Shown: piece after piece, positions 11,101 to 21,021 of the stretch | Layout: each line of letters begins with the position of its first letter | How positions within the stretch are numbered: the first letter of the stretch is position 1 | Assembly: GCA_013398275.1 (NCBI GenBank) | Contig: VZSE01014927.1 | Coordinates: 888,052 to 952,051 of the forward strand | DNA length: 64,000 bases | Direction: 5' to 3' | Source of the DNA: Promerops cafer | Lineage: Eukaryota > Chordata > Aves > Passeriformes > Nectariniidae | Notes under the pieces: model-generated | The model's input: the letters and a program-made list of their open reading frames with translations, nothing else | The model's database searches: none | What the model was told of the DNA's origin: nothing | Program-made: the position numbers and the translations under genes

Positions 11101-13341
11101 AAGAAATACATTGTGATTAGGCACTAAGCTGTGCTTAAGCCCCATGTGCATGGTGACAGCAGAAGACAAGCTCCAGCCCAGAAGTATTTTTTATCTCAAA
11201 TTCTCCTGTTGTCCTATAGTCCAATGGCTCATCTCTGCCTGATGCAGGCAAGATGCACTCCCAGGTGCTTTCCTGGTCCTCCCAAGCACACTGTGTCACC
11301 TCAGGGTGACTATCAATCTGTCCCTTGTGTTGACCAAAACAGTCACTGTTGTATGAGTGAAGGATGAACATGTAGCCACCTGTCCACTCCAACAAGCAGC
11401 AATGTCTTAACCAAAGGAAAGGAAAAGATTGCAGCATTCCATGAGTGTTCTTGGACCTCTCAGAAAGCTTGAAGCTATTCATGTTCATCATTCAACAGCA
11501 TTGTCTTCAGAGAATGCTATAAAATGATTTGAGTAGGCACCATGCACCAACATGCCTGCTAAAACTTGATGGTTTTCTTAGATAGAAGAGTGCCTCTCAC
11601 ATGCCAACCCGTTGGAAAGGTTGAAGGTTTTTCTTTTCCTCCTTCACTCTGCCCTTCTCAGTCCCTCACCAGAAAAGTTTCATCAGGAGTGATTAAGTTT
11701 CAAGACAACAAAAAATGATCTGGTGTTAAACCTAAGCCAAGACCTCTCAAAGGGACTTGTGTATGTTTACTGAGAAATTGTTTTGCAGAAGGTAGAAAAA
11801 TGTTAGTTTCTGTATCATACCTTTGAAGCATGTTGACATAAGGCCATCCTTCAGCAGTGATGGCTGGAAATGAAGGGCCTTCCAATATCTATTACAGAGG
11901 GACTGAGTCTCTAACAGTGGCACCCTGGCATGCTTTGGATCATCAGAATTACCTGGGTAGCATAGGTCAGTACATACAAAGCCAGGAAGATAATGCTGAA
12001 ATCAACAGAGATCTTCCAATTGACTTTACTGCTCCCTCAAATGAAGCTTTCAGTGCATATGACTCACACCCTTAGTACCAAACTGCATTTCTCTCACTAC
12101 AGTGTATATTGAGGGTCAATACAAAACCTTAATAGCTAGGTTTGCCAGGACAGCACTTACATGAAAAATTCCCTCAAATTATGCTTTGTAGTTCTTTAAT
12201 GAGAGACAGAGAAGCAAAGTAACATTTCTAGGGGGGTGATTGTACATCGTACTTACTCACAGCTAATGTCAGGCTGTTCCTCTCAGTGTTATCACCTGAT
12301 GTAAAGATTACACCCATGAAAGGACTAAAGGCATCCAACTTATGAATAAAATCTCTCTTCCCCCCACCCCTGCTCCTTTGAACTCACTGTGCAAGCCATG
12401 AGCACCACAAGAACTAAAGTAAATAGCCTAAATGATGACAGGTCAATTAGAGGATTGAAATCATGTCCGATTTCATAATCTGAGGTGTTATAAGTAACAC
12501 AGAAAGGATTTGTCTACACCCACAAGAGTAAATATTTGATTTTTATCTTGACATTGTCCTTTCAAGGAAAGTCAGAGAGGGGAACAGAGAGAGATTATAA
12601 AGAGGATACTAATGCATTGTAAAGCCAATGCTTTATGGATTACAGTGAAATAGCAGAGGGAGGATGACACCAAGTCCTTCTAATTGTTAGAGAATGGGAC
12701 CAGTCTTTACAAAATGACCAATTCTTTCTCCTAAGAGAGGTTTAAAAGGCCTTGATTAATTAGTCTGCGTGGCAGTCACAACCAGTATTTCTGCCCCACA
12801 CATGGTGAAGTCACATAAGGTAGGACATGGACTGACATCCAAATACAAACACAAATACATATTGCATTGCTTGATTTGGTCAGAGAAGGGGTGTATTTGG
12901 GATAGTTACATGAGGAGGCCAATAGTAAAAGAAATAATACTCAACCCTCTACAGTCCTATTAGAGAAAACAGAGAGTGAGATCTGGTTGCTTTTTTTTGT
13001 CAATTTTTTGTTGTTTTGTTCCAATTTTGCCCCCACACCTGTGTCAATATTCTTCAGTATTGGAATTCCCCCTTGATTTGACAAAGAAAAGGAGATTTAA
13101 GTCTTAAAAGTAATTCGCAAGAATTTTATTCCATGCTCTAGAAACTGAAATTCATCTCTCAGTTTGCCACAATACTCATTGCAATTAAGGTGGCTGTGAA
13201 AGATGGGCAAGGTCTCTGCATCAGCTGAGCTGGGTTGACATGGAACTCAGGAAAACAAAGCTACTCATGGAAAACGTTTGTTTATAAAAGCCTAAAAGGA
13301 CAAAAACAAAACAAAAAAAAATATCCTCTATCATTTAAGCT
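8166..13341. other. Unassigned non-coding sequence, no gene seen
   Basis: Open frames do not exceed 118 codons (11135-11491, minus) and none has recognisable content. T/G-rich low-complexity tracts occur at 8335-8366 and 12991-13020, with an A/C-rich one at 13298-13322. AT-rich unique blocks such as 10160-10280, with several TAAT cores, could be regulatory but carry no decisive sign. Confidence 0.55.
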
Positions 13342-13400
13342 TGTCCATAAATCCCAGTAAGACTGCAAAGTTGCAGCTTGCTGGGTATATTTTATGGACA
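13342..13400 (+). other. Long near-perfect hairpin (possible small-RNA precursor or MITE relic)
   Basis: The 59-nt sequence folds back on itself in three consecutive stems. TGTCCATAAA (13342-13351) pairs with TTTATGGACA (13391-13400), 10 bp. CCCAGTAAG (13353-13361) pairs with CTTGCTGGG (13377-13385), 9 bp with one G-T wobble. CTGCAA (13363-13368) pairs with TTGCAG (13371-13376), 6 bp. The only defects are one bulged A (13362), a 1x5 internal loop, and a 2-nt tip that would open to 4 nt. A lower AAG/CTT extension (13337-13339 with 13406-13408) is possible. The two arms are long enough to yield a 22-nt duplex, but the apical loop is tight for a standard pre-miRNA. The alternative is a fold-back transposon relic. 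I do not recognise a named miRNA. Confidence 0.6.
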
Positions 13401-13569
13401 GAGATCTTGCTGACTTGGCTGACACTAGCTAGGAGGCGGGGAAGGCAGGAAAGTTGAGATTTGGGGTGGGTAAACATTCCCATCCATCAAGTGATTGGAT
13501 TTGCAACTAAAGCTGTGAAAGCCACATCAGATTAATGTTGTCAGGGCAGGAATGATGTGAAAATCATCT

Positions 13570-14230
13570 GTCTTTAATTCATGTGACAGTATCAGGGAGC
13601 ACACGCTTGGGGCCAGGGCAGTTCTGGACCCTCAGTACATTCCGGCCAAGGCGCAGGGGGAAAAACTCCCACCTGATCCACACCATGTGCACAACTGGAA
13701 CATCTTCTCAGCTCTTTGCACTTGGTGCAGAGAACGGAGGGGAGGGTGGAGGACAGGGTCCAACAACCAGCTCTGCAATTTCCGTTCAGCTTCACATCTC
13801 TTTTGTTCAGAGCAAGATGCCCCAATTGTGCTGAACCATGTGAAAAAAACAACCTACAGAGGCTTTTGTTCTCCGAAATCTCTCATCGAAGGAAAGAGCT
13901 GAGACTGAGCAATTTAATTCACTTAGGACTTTTGTGTCTTAATCCATGGAGCAAGGTTTTCAATCAGCTGTGGGTGACAGGGGAAGGCGGCTCTGTGTGG
14001 GCTCCCCAGGGTGCGGGCGGGTGGGTGAAGGGCAGAGAGGGAGGCGAGGAGCTGAGCCCTGATCCGTCACGGAGCTCCCACCCAGCCCGAGAGGAGCCGA
14101 CCAGGCATTACTCCACAGCAGCTTTCAGGAATGCAAAGCAGCTTAAGCGTGTAGGTCATTTCAGGACACTAATGATAATTAAAGCGAACCCTAAAACACT
14201 CACACACCAAATGACGGTGGGAAGTAGAGT
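13570..14230. promoter_or_regulatory. CpG-richer candidate regulatory segment
   Basis: CpG density rises at 13600-13670 and again at 13985-14110, with a five-run G-quadruplex motif between 14009 and 14032. The segment ends in an AT-rich block (14125-14200) with an ACTAATGATAATTAA homeodomain-type cluster. GC-rich sequence with a homeodomain-rich edge is typical of developmental promoters and enhancers. A 174-codon plus-strand frame (13716-14240) crosses it but has no recognisable protein content and is probably a by-product of GC content. Confidence 0.35.
14009..14032 (+). promoter_or_regulatory. G-quadruplex motif with five G-runs
   Basis: Five GGG runs (14009-14011, 14015-14017, 14019-14021, 14023-14025, 14030-14032) are separated by loops TGC, C, T and TGAA. 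One run is spare, a feature often seen in promoter quadruplexes. It sits in the middle of the CpG-richer segment. Confidence 0.7.
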
Positions 14231-15399
14231 CTGTGGGTGAAAAGAGAAGAGGTCCAACTCCTCCCTAAGGGGGCAGATGGAAGATGCACAGGAAACAAAT
14301 TAGCTTTAAGAAAACAGCACATACAAGGAGAATATATGGGAAGGAGGAGACTGGGGGGGAAAAAAACCCACGAAACTAAACAATCAAAGAAAAAATCCTC
14401 AACAACCAAACAAAAGAGGGATATCATTTGGACAGCGAGAGCAAGCAGACAAAGAAAACTGGCTAACAGCCCTGGTTGCATGACTTGGGCACTGGCTCAG
14501 CATATGTGGGAGTCAACTGCTTTCCATCCCCAGTCCTTTCATACTTATGTAGCCCTGCCAGGGCAGGGACCATGTAACACCCTGACGCTGAAACAGGGAA
14601 GTTTACCAGGGTGTGGGAATGACCTCCACTGTCATGCAGAATGGGATGTGCTTTGCTCTTTCCTCACCTACACCCCGACCCAGTGTTGCCAGGTACCAAA
14701 GCATCACTGCTTTTCCTCACTGCTTACAGATTGTCTCTGCAGAAAAGTGACCAGAGAGCAAGATTTCTACAGTACTTGGAAATCAGAAGTCATCTGAGGA
14801 AACAGAGCAAAATTTTCTTCATATAGGTGATCCCTATATATACACATAAACCCATCCACACACATACAAACCTGTTCCCCTACATCCCTGGCTTTATGAA
14901 AGGTTTGCTTCTACTTTAAGGACACAGTTCAGGAAGGGCAGCTCTTGAATCACATTTCTCCATAGAGCATGCAGCTCTGAAACTAAATGTTATCATGAAA
15001 ATCCCTGTGGGCTGAAGCTAGGAAGGAAAAACAGACTCCTGACCTGCAGTTGTTAAAAATGGCTTTTTTGCAGAAGAATGGTAATGTGAGGCGCTATCTT
15101 ACAGCGGGTAAAAAAATAACACCGGGAATTCAAACTGTGCATGCTTTAGGTGCCTTGCAAACCAAAATAAAACAAAAAAAAACAGCACTGCATTTAATCA
15201 CTATCAGAAAGTTGGGACAGGTATTGGGACAGGTCTGTGGTGTGCTGAGAGCCATGCATCTGCTCTTCAGATGATCTGACCATGGAATCATGGCTAGAAG
15301 CTGTGTATTGCTGCTCAAGTCAGGTGGATCTCTACTCCACCATGCACAGGCAGGTGTGAGAGGGTGTGAAAGAGAGAAGTCCAAGTAAGACAGAGAAGG
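14231..15399. other. Unassigned non-coding sequence
   Basis: A 186-codon plus-strand frame at 14237-14797 begins with a lysine-rich A-tract translation and has no domain; I treat it as chance. A 12-bp unit (TTGGGACAGGTA) is repeated in tandem at about 15213-15236. Nothing else is recognised. Confidence 0.5.
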
Positions 15400-15898
15400 A
15401 ACTCTTTACTCTGCTCTGGCAAGACTCCACCTGGAGCAATGTCCAGCTCTGGGGTCCCCAGCATAGGAAGGGCATGGACGTGTCAGAGTGAGTTCAGAGA
15501 AGGCCACGAAGATGATCCAGCAGGTGGAGCTCCTCTCCCACAAAGAGAGTCTGAGACAGTCAGGGCTGTTTAGCCCAGAGAACAGAAGGCTTTAAGGTGA
15601 CTTTATTGTGGCCTTTCAGAAAGTAAAGGGGGTTTAAAAGAAAGCTAGAGAGGGACTTTTTGCATGGGCATTTAGTGTCAGGACAAGGAAGAATGGGTTT
15701 AATCTGAAAGATAGCAAAAGTATTCTTTCTTGTGGAGGTGATGAGGCACTGGCACAGGTGCCCATCCCTGAAAATATTCAAGGCCAGGCTGGATGGGTCT
15801 CCTACCTACCCCATCTAGTGGAAGGTGTCCCTGCTCATGGCAGGGGCTTTTAGTGAGATGATCTTTAAGGTCCCTTCAAACCAAAACACTTCTGTGAC
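15400..15898 (+). mobile_element. CR1 LINE 3' end, 5'-truncated
   Basis: The block contains in order the landmarks of the avian CR1 terminal region: a CCACCTGGAGCA-type stretch, TCCAGCTCTGGGGTCCCCA (near 15446), GGCCACGAAGATGATC (near 15503), GCTGTTTAGCCCAGAGAA (near 15565), a GGCCTTTCAGAAAGTAAA block (near 15612), GATGCCCATCCC-like sequence, and a GGTCCCTTCAAACC ending (near 15870). About 500 bp survive, so it is strongly 5'-truncated, as most CR1 copies are. Roughly 18-20 bp usually present between the 'ggcactgg-acagg' and 'gcccatccctg' landmarks are missing near 15758. The terminal 8-bp repeats are degraded to TTCTGTGA. Divergence is high and the copy is inactive. Confidence 0.92.
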
Positions 15899-17054
15899 CC
15901 AGTGGTTCTAGACCTGGCTCCTCCCAAGCTGTGACTGCTGTAGAGACACACGATTAACAAGGTTAGAGAGATCCAGGTGGGTGTGATGGTTTTGAAGCAG
16001 CTGAGCCCATGACACCAAGATCTGATGGCAGCTATGTTTGGAGATCTCTGAGGCCTGGATGCTGACTCCAACACCTTGTAGCAGAGCTCTCTCTGCCTCC
16101 TGCCCCCTAGATGTGAACCACCAGCATCTTTCCTCCTTCTCACTGATCTCCTCTACCAGAAGCTAGGAGCTGTGTAATATCTGCAGATAGATCCTGTTCA
16201 CTCAAGATCTTGTTGAAAACTTGGTAAATAGTGATAATTTAGAAAGCCAGCTCAGTGTTACTTAAATAATTAGAAATTAGTTGAATTCAGATGTTAGCAG
16301 CCATATTTACAAATGTGAGGTGGAAACAGAAACGCTGTTTACAGCATGTACACTGTACCTCTGACAGTCATATCAGCTCCTTCTTGACAGCTTGGGGAAG
16401 AGAAGTAACTGTCATCCATGGTTTTCAAAAAGAAATCAAGACCCCTGTGAGGCCAGACAGCTACTGAAAGTCTGATCTGAATTTACTGCTGCAGACGGAG
16501 GGGGAAGTAAATGGCACTTTATGAACTCCATCATTTATTGACTCACCAACATTGTTTGCTTTTGGGGAGGCTGGTGATGCTTTTAAAACCTATTTTTCTT
16601 CACACTGTAAAGGGAGTTGCATTTGTTTGACTGACTGCACTGGCCTGATGGCAGCATCACCACCTCATGTGGCTAAGCAAGCTCCTTTTTGAGTACCGAA
16701 AATGCTCCATTTCATAGCTGTTCTGCTTCAAGCCTTCTGACAAGTGCTATAAAGATATCCCCTGGAAACCCTACGTTTCTGCTGGTCCAGGAGCACTCTG
16801 TTGCTCATTAGGCAATAATAGCTGGGAACACCCAGAGCTCTTGGGAGCCTCCAGAGAGAAGACAATGTCCCTCTGCAGCCTATGCTGCTGATCATGGCCA
16901 CACAGAGCTGCAGCAGTCATCCACCTCAGTCCTTCCTACCTCAAACACTGGTCTAGCAGAATTAATATGATTTTAAGATCCTTGTATAACTTCAGGAAAA
17001 TTGACTCACATGAGAGTCACTTTCCCTAACAGCAGCCAAACAGAACTTGGGCCA
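15899..17054. other. Unassigned sequence between repeats
   Basis: No gene is recognised. Open frames are short; the 92-codon minus-strand frame at 15865-16143 starts inside the CR1 tail. The 12-bp palindrome TATCTGCAGATA at 16180-16191 is within chance expectation for a window this size. Confidence 0.5.
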
Positions 17055-17690
17055 TAGTGGGTTGACCCTGGCTGGACATCAGGCACCCACCAAAGCTCTT
17101 TTACTCCCCTCCTCAGCTGGACAGTGGAGAGAAAATGTAACAAAAGCATCACGGGTCCAGATAAGGACAGGGAGAAATCACTCTCCAGTTACTATCTCAG
17201 GCAAAACAGATTTGGCTTAGGGAAATTAGTTTAATTTATTACAAATCAAATCAGTGTAATAAGGAGAAATTAAACCAAATCTTAAAACACCTTTCACCCA
17301 CTTCTCCCTCCTTCCCAGGCTCAACTTCAGTCCTGACTGGCTCGACCTCAGTGGTAGTGGGGGATGGGAAATGGGGGCTGTGGTCAGTTCATCAGGTGCT
17401 GTCTTTGCTGCTGCTTCCTCCGCAGGGACTCTTCACACCCTGCCCTGCTCCAGGGTGGAGTCCCTCCCACAGGAGGCAGTCCTGCATGAGCTGCTCCACC
17501 CCGGGTCCTGCCCATGGCTTGCAGTTCTTCCCAAACACTCCCAGCGGGGTCCCAGCTTCAGGAGCAGCCTGAAGAGCCTGGTCCCCCATGGGATCACAAG
17601 TCCCACCAGGAAATCTGTTCCAGCTTGGGCTCCTCTCTGCAGGGGCCACAGGTCCTGTCAGGAGTCAGGCTGAAACAATGAGGGGTTGCA
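17055..17690. mobile_element. Solo LTR-like block, avian endogenous retrovirus type
   Basis: The segment opens with GGGTTGACCCTGGCTGGAC and continues with GCACCCACCAAAGC, CCTCAGCTGGACAG, GAGAAAATGTAACAAAAG, and GGGAAATTAGTTTAATTTATT. I associate this order with a widespread avian LTR family. Its second half holds four diverged copies of a CTGCTCCA-x-GTGGGTCC unit (about 17445, 17491, 17536 and 17615), a sub-repeat structure known from such LTRs. No gag, pol or env frame accompanies it, so it is a solo LTR or a fragment. Flanking target-site duplications could not be fixed because both ends are eroded. The orientation and family name are not assigned. Confidence 0.65.
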
Positions 17691-17861
17691 GGAAGCTAAC
17701 TGATGGTCCTTCTCTCGTATTAAGAGAAGTGTAGGAACCAAGTAATTTTTAATTGCAATAGAACAAGTGCTGTCAAATCCACCTCAAACCCAGGAACAAG
17801 TTCAAAAGCTACTTCATGGGAAAGGAGGGTGGGAAGAGATGGAAGGAGATAAGAGGCAAAG
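17691..17861. other. Unique spacer between LTR and CR1
   Basis: It contains a small perfect hairpin, CTTCTCT (17709-17715) and AGAGAAG (17723-17729) around a 7-nt loop. No other signal is seen. Confidence 0.4.
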
Positions 17862-18095
17862 AGAGACAAATGTGCCCCAGGGGAAGTTTAGACTGGATAT
17901 TAGGAAAGACTCGTCATTGAAACCGTTGTCAAGCACTGGAGCACGCTGCCCAGGGCAGCGGCGGGGTCACCATTCCTGTAGGGATTTAAAAGACATGCAG
18001 GTGTGGCCCTTGGGGACATGGATTAGTGGTGGGCTTGGCAGTGCTTGTTGGACTGGATGACCCTAAAGGTATTTTCCAACCTTAATGATTCTAGG
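17862..18095 (+). mobile_element. CR1 LINE 3' end, second subfamily, 5'-truncated
   Basis: The 3' terminal CR1 landmarks are present in order: CCCCAGGGGAAGTTTAGACTGG (in part, from 17875), GGATATTAGGAAAGAC, GCACTGGAGCACGCTGCCCAGG, GGGTCACCATTCCTG, GACATGGATTAGTGGTGGGCTTGG (in part) and TTTTCCAACCTTAATGATTCTA at the end. The 'fttagtggtgggcttggcag' style tail (about 18022-18040) differs from the copy at 15400, so this is another CR1 subfamily. About 10 bp normally found before the GTTGGACTGG landmark are missing near 18048. The terminal octamer is single and eroded. Confidence 0.88.
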
Positions 18096-18414
18096 ACAAG
18101 GAGAGCTGGAAAATGAGATGTTTATTAAGGGTAATTTCTGCACAACTGGTAAGTTACACCAGAAAGAGACAGGGATGGGAGGATCACCAGAAACAGCAAG
18201 AAGAGGGTGCATGGGCTCCCAGCCCCCAGGCAGGCCCTGTTCCCCCCAGGAATGCCATGCCTCTGAGGAAGGTGTGGGAGCAGCCTGGCCCTCTGAGTGC
18301 TGAGGGACAGGTTTCTGCTCAGCTCTTCAGGTCCACTCCCACTTCAGCTGCCACAGAATAACCTTGTGCTCCCCGCTGTGCCACTGTGCAAGGGCTGGCA
18401 GGGGAAGGGGCTCG
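18096..18414. other. Unassigned GC-richer sequence
   Basis: Two overlapping plus-strand frames (72 and 82 codons, 18085-18361) are present without recognisable content. Nothing else is seen. Confidence 0.45.
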
Positions 18415-18720
18415 GGGATAATGAATGAAGCTCTATATTAGCCACAAAAGCACAGGACAGTCAAATGAAAGGGTAAAAGTATGGTCATGAAAGACAAGCA
18501 GTCACTCCGACTGTGTGCTGGAGGTAATTACTGCTATATAAATAAACCAGAGGGAAAAAAAATCTTTTAAAAATCTAATTACCATGCAGCACTGTGGGTT
18601 TCAACCTTGGTCAAGTACAGGCAGACCTGATTTACGCTCCATCATAAAATCCTAAGCACGAGGCTGGTCTCCCTCTCTCTTTACAATATGAGTCAGGGAA
18701 TCAGCACAGGACACTTCTCG
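18415..18720. promoter_or_regulatory. Candidate conserved element with paired homeodomain sites
   Basis: GGTAATTA at 18523-18530 and its reverse complement TAATTACC at 18576-18583 are two inverted homeodomain-type sites about 53 bp apart. Between them lies CTATATAAATAAACC, a forkhead-like core. Isolated CpGs survive in AT-rich sequence (CTCCGACT near 18507, TTACGCTCC near 18633). This profile is typical of developmental enhancers, but conservation is untested. Confidence 0.3.
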
Positions 18721-20029
18721 GAGAGGAGCTGCCTGATAGATAGATGTGCCCATGTCTGGGTGTGTCAGCATCTCCAACAAGCCCAGGACTACACAAGTAC
18801 ACCACCTGCATGTCTATTTATCACAGTTTTCCATCTGCAAGAGCAACATCTCTTTTTTTAAAACAAAGGTAATTCTCTCAAACCTCTGTTTCACTTGGCT
18901 TTTAGTATTTCTGATGACCCTGAGTAAGGATATTTCCCTCTTGTACAGATCTGTCTTCTGTCTTTCAGGCATGCCATGAGGCATTTCTATAAAACTCCTA
19001 ATTGTGTAGGAAAGGGAAACTGAGGTCAAGGCTTAATTTATCACTGACACTTTTGTCTCCTACTCAAGCAAGAGTTTTATACTCTGGGTTTTTTTTGGTT
19101 TTTTTTGAATCTCAATGTGAATGCCTTACCCATCATCCCAAGACAGATAATCACCCAAACTTAGATCTTTATTTCCTGTGCCTTTGCTTGTTGCAAGACA
19201 GAAATCATCCAAGAAGAACAGTGGGTGAGTCAAGTGCAGCAGCTAACTTTAAATGCATCACCATTTTGAACTTGCAGAATTGAGGCACATTCACTAGCAG
19301 AGCAAAGTAAATCCTAAAGCCCATCTGATTCTTCTCATGTGGAACCAAGAGCTACACTGCAGCTTCTTAACTGCAGAAACACTTCTGAGAGCAATCAAGT
19401 CCAGGCTGGATTTGCAGCTCCATGTTCAGAGCTGTTGATGTAAGTGGACACGAAGCAGATTTCCCATCATAAGCAAACAAGAGACATGTTTTTGCCATTC
19501 CAAATTGAGAGAGAAAAATCAGAGCCTATTAAGTCAATAATTTTTGTCAGTAGACAAGCATGCACACACATACACAAATATTAGGTCAGTGAAATATCTC
19601 ATATAAATTTAAACTGCAACACTGTTTAAAAATGCTGCAACTTTGCTCAACAGATTTCAAATCTCAGCGTTGGTTAGATCTGAAAGCCAATCATTCTGCT
19701 TAAAGACATATCAAAACAATATGCTTCAATAATTCGTAAACATAAACACAGATCTGAAAGTGCTAGGACACCCTAGGGAAATAATAGCTCATTGTGTCAT
19801 CTAATTGTTTTTAGCACTTTTGGAAAACAAACAGTGAAACCAGAATAAGTATTAAGCAGTAACAAAAGTTAGGGAACAAACACCATGAGAGTTCAAAAGT
19901 AAGACAATTTCCCTATCATCGTTAATGAGATTTATTACCCAGCATCTGTTATCCTACCTTTAAAAAGTCAAAGCCCACTTTTAATAATTGCCTCTTGCTT
20001 TTATACAGTATCTGGCACTTGCACAGTTT
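18721..20029. other. Unassigned non-coding sequence
   Basis: A T/G-rich tract lies at 19086-19107. Frames of 71-93 codons have no recognisable content. The AT-rich unique stretch 19500-19800 shows no repeat similarity. Confidence 0.5.
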
Positions 20030-20185
20030 CCTTGATTAAACCTCAAAGCAGGTAAGCACTGTGATTCAGAGAAAGGAGGATTCAAAGGTAAAACAAATTG
20101 CTCACAGTTTCAGAGAAATCAGTGCCAGAGGAAAGAATTAGAGGTTCAACCTCACATCCTGTACATTAAACCACCCTGCATCTAA
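20030..20185 (-). mobile_element. MIR/CORE-type SINE relic
   Basis: The antisense MIR order can be followed through CTCAAAGCAGGTAAGCA (near 20043), ATTGCTCACAGTTTCAGAG (20097-20115, core region), TCAGTGCCAGAGGAAAGAATTAGAGG (in part) and TACATTAAACCACCCTGCAT (near 20162, tRNA-derived end). The copy is old and diverged, as MIR copies in amniotes are. Confidence 0.55.
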
Positions 20186-20762
20186 AGGCTTAGCTACTAT
20201 TGCCCACCATCAGTGTGCATTTTTAGGCAATCCTGGCAGCAGTGAAACCTCTGTAGCTGGAGAAGTTACCAGATATAAACAGCCTCATTAAAAGAGCCCC
20301 TGGATGTTTAAATGGACACAGTAAAGAACGTGGGTGCTGCTGTTCATGGGACTGGTCATCAGGGAAAAACTAATAGGTGCAAACACGTTGCAAACATCTT
20401 TAGACCTGAAGGTTTGTGACATGCAGAGGAATAAAATTCTTGAAGAGCGTGTGTGAATTAATGAATGGCTTTTCCAAGGGCAATGGTGTGGCAGCAGTGG
20501 AGAGGACTGGGTAACTTGATCTTATGTTAAAGATGTTATGGGAGCATGAGCGGTGTGGGGAAATAACTCACACCATCTTGTACTCACTTCTGACAATCAT
20601 CTTTTTTAGCTTTTAAAATTAGGATCTAACCCCATTTTGATGAATTTCTTATTGGGCAAAGCAGGCAAAAACATTTGAGATTACATTTTAGCTGTGAAAA
20701 TCTCAGCTGTAGCATTCCTGTAGCGGCAATTCTTGAAATGTGTTTTATCAAAACTATGACCC
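20186..20762. other. Unassigned non-coding sequence
   Basis: No repeat, frame or motif cluster stands out in this AT-rich stretch. Confidence 0.45.
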
Positions 20763-21021
20763 ATGCCTCTAAATTTTGTCCTATCTTCCTGCAGCCCTTT
20801 CAATCAGCGAAAATGTAAGCAGAGAGTTCAAACTGTCACAGATCCACTTACATTATATTTAAAAGTAAAAGGAAGGGGACAAATATTAAAGTTCTTCCAC
20901 AATAGGAGAAACACAGAGAGAACTCTAAAAGCAACTGGAATAGCTCTTGGGAACACCACTTGTCTCTTGAATAAATACCTTGCAGTTTAGAGCTTTCTAT
21001 TAAAAAAAAAAAAAAAAAAAA
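20763..21021 (+). other. Possible retroposed transcript 3' end with poly(A) tail
   Basis: A canonical AATAAA signal at 20970-20975 is followed 26 nt later by an uninterrupted A20 run (21002-21021). This is the geometry of a polyadenylated mRNA end copied into the genome. Upstream is a 75-codon frame (20763-20990) that I do not recognise; its start is simply the first ATG. No target-site duplication could be identified, and the 5' limit of any retrocopy is unknown. The alternative is an A-rich microsatellite by chance downstream of AATAAA. Confidence 0.3.

Noticed and set aside
13716..14240. 174-codon plus-strand open frame
   Set aside because: It crosses a CpG-richer segment where stop codons are rarer; no domain is visible.
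14237..14797. 186-codon plus-strand open frame
   Set aside because: It starts in an A-rich lysine stretch and has no recognisable content.
20142..20152. GGTTCAACCTC, resembling a tRNA B-box
   Set aside because: It lies in the remnant of a tRNA-derived SINE and has no cloverleaf partner.
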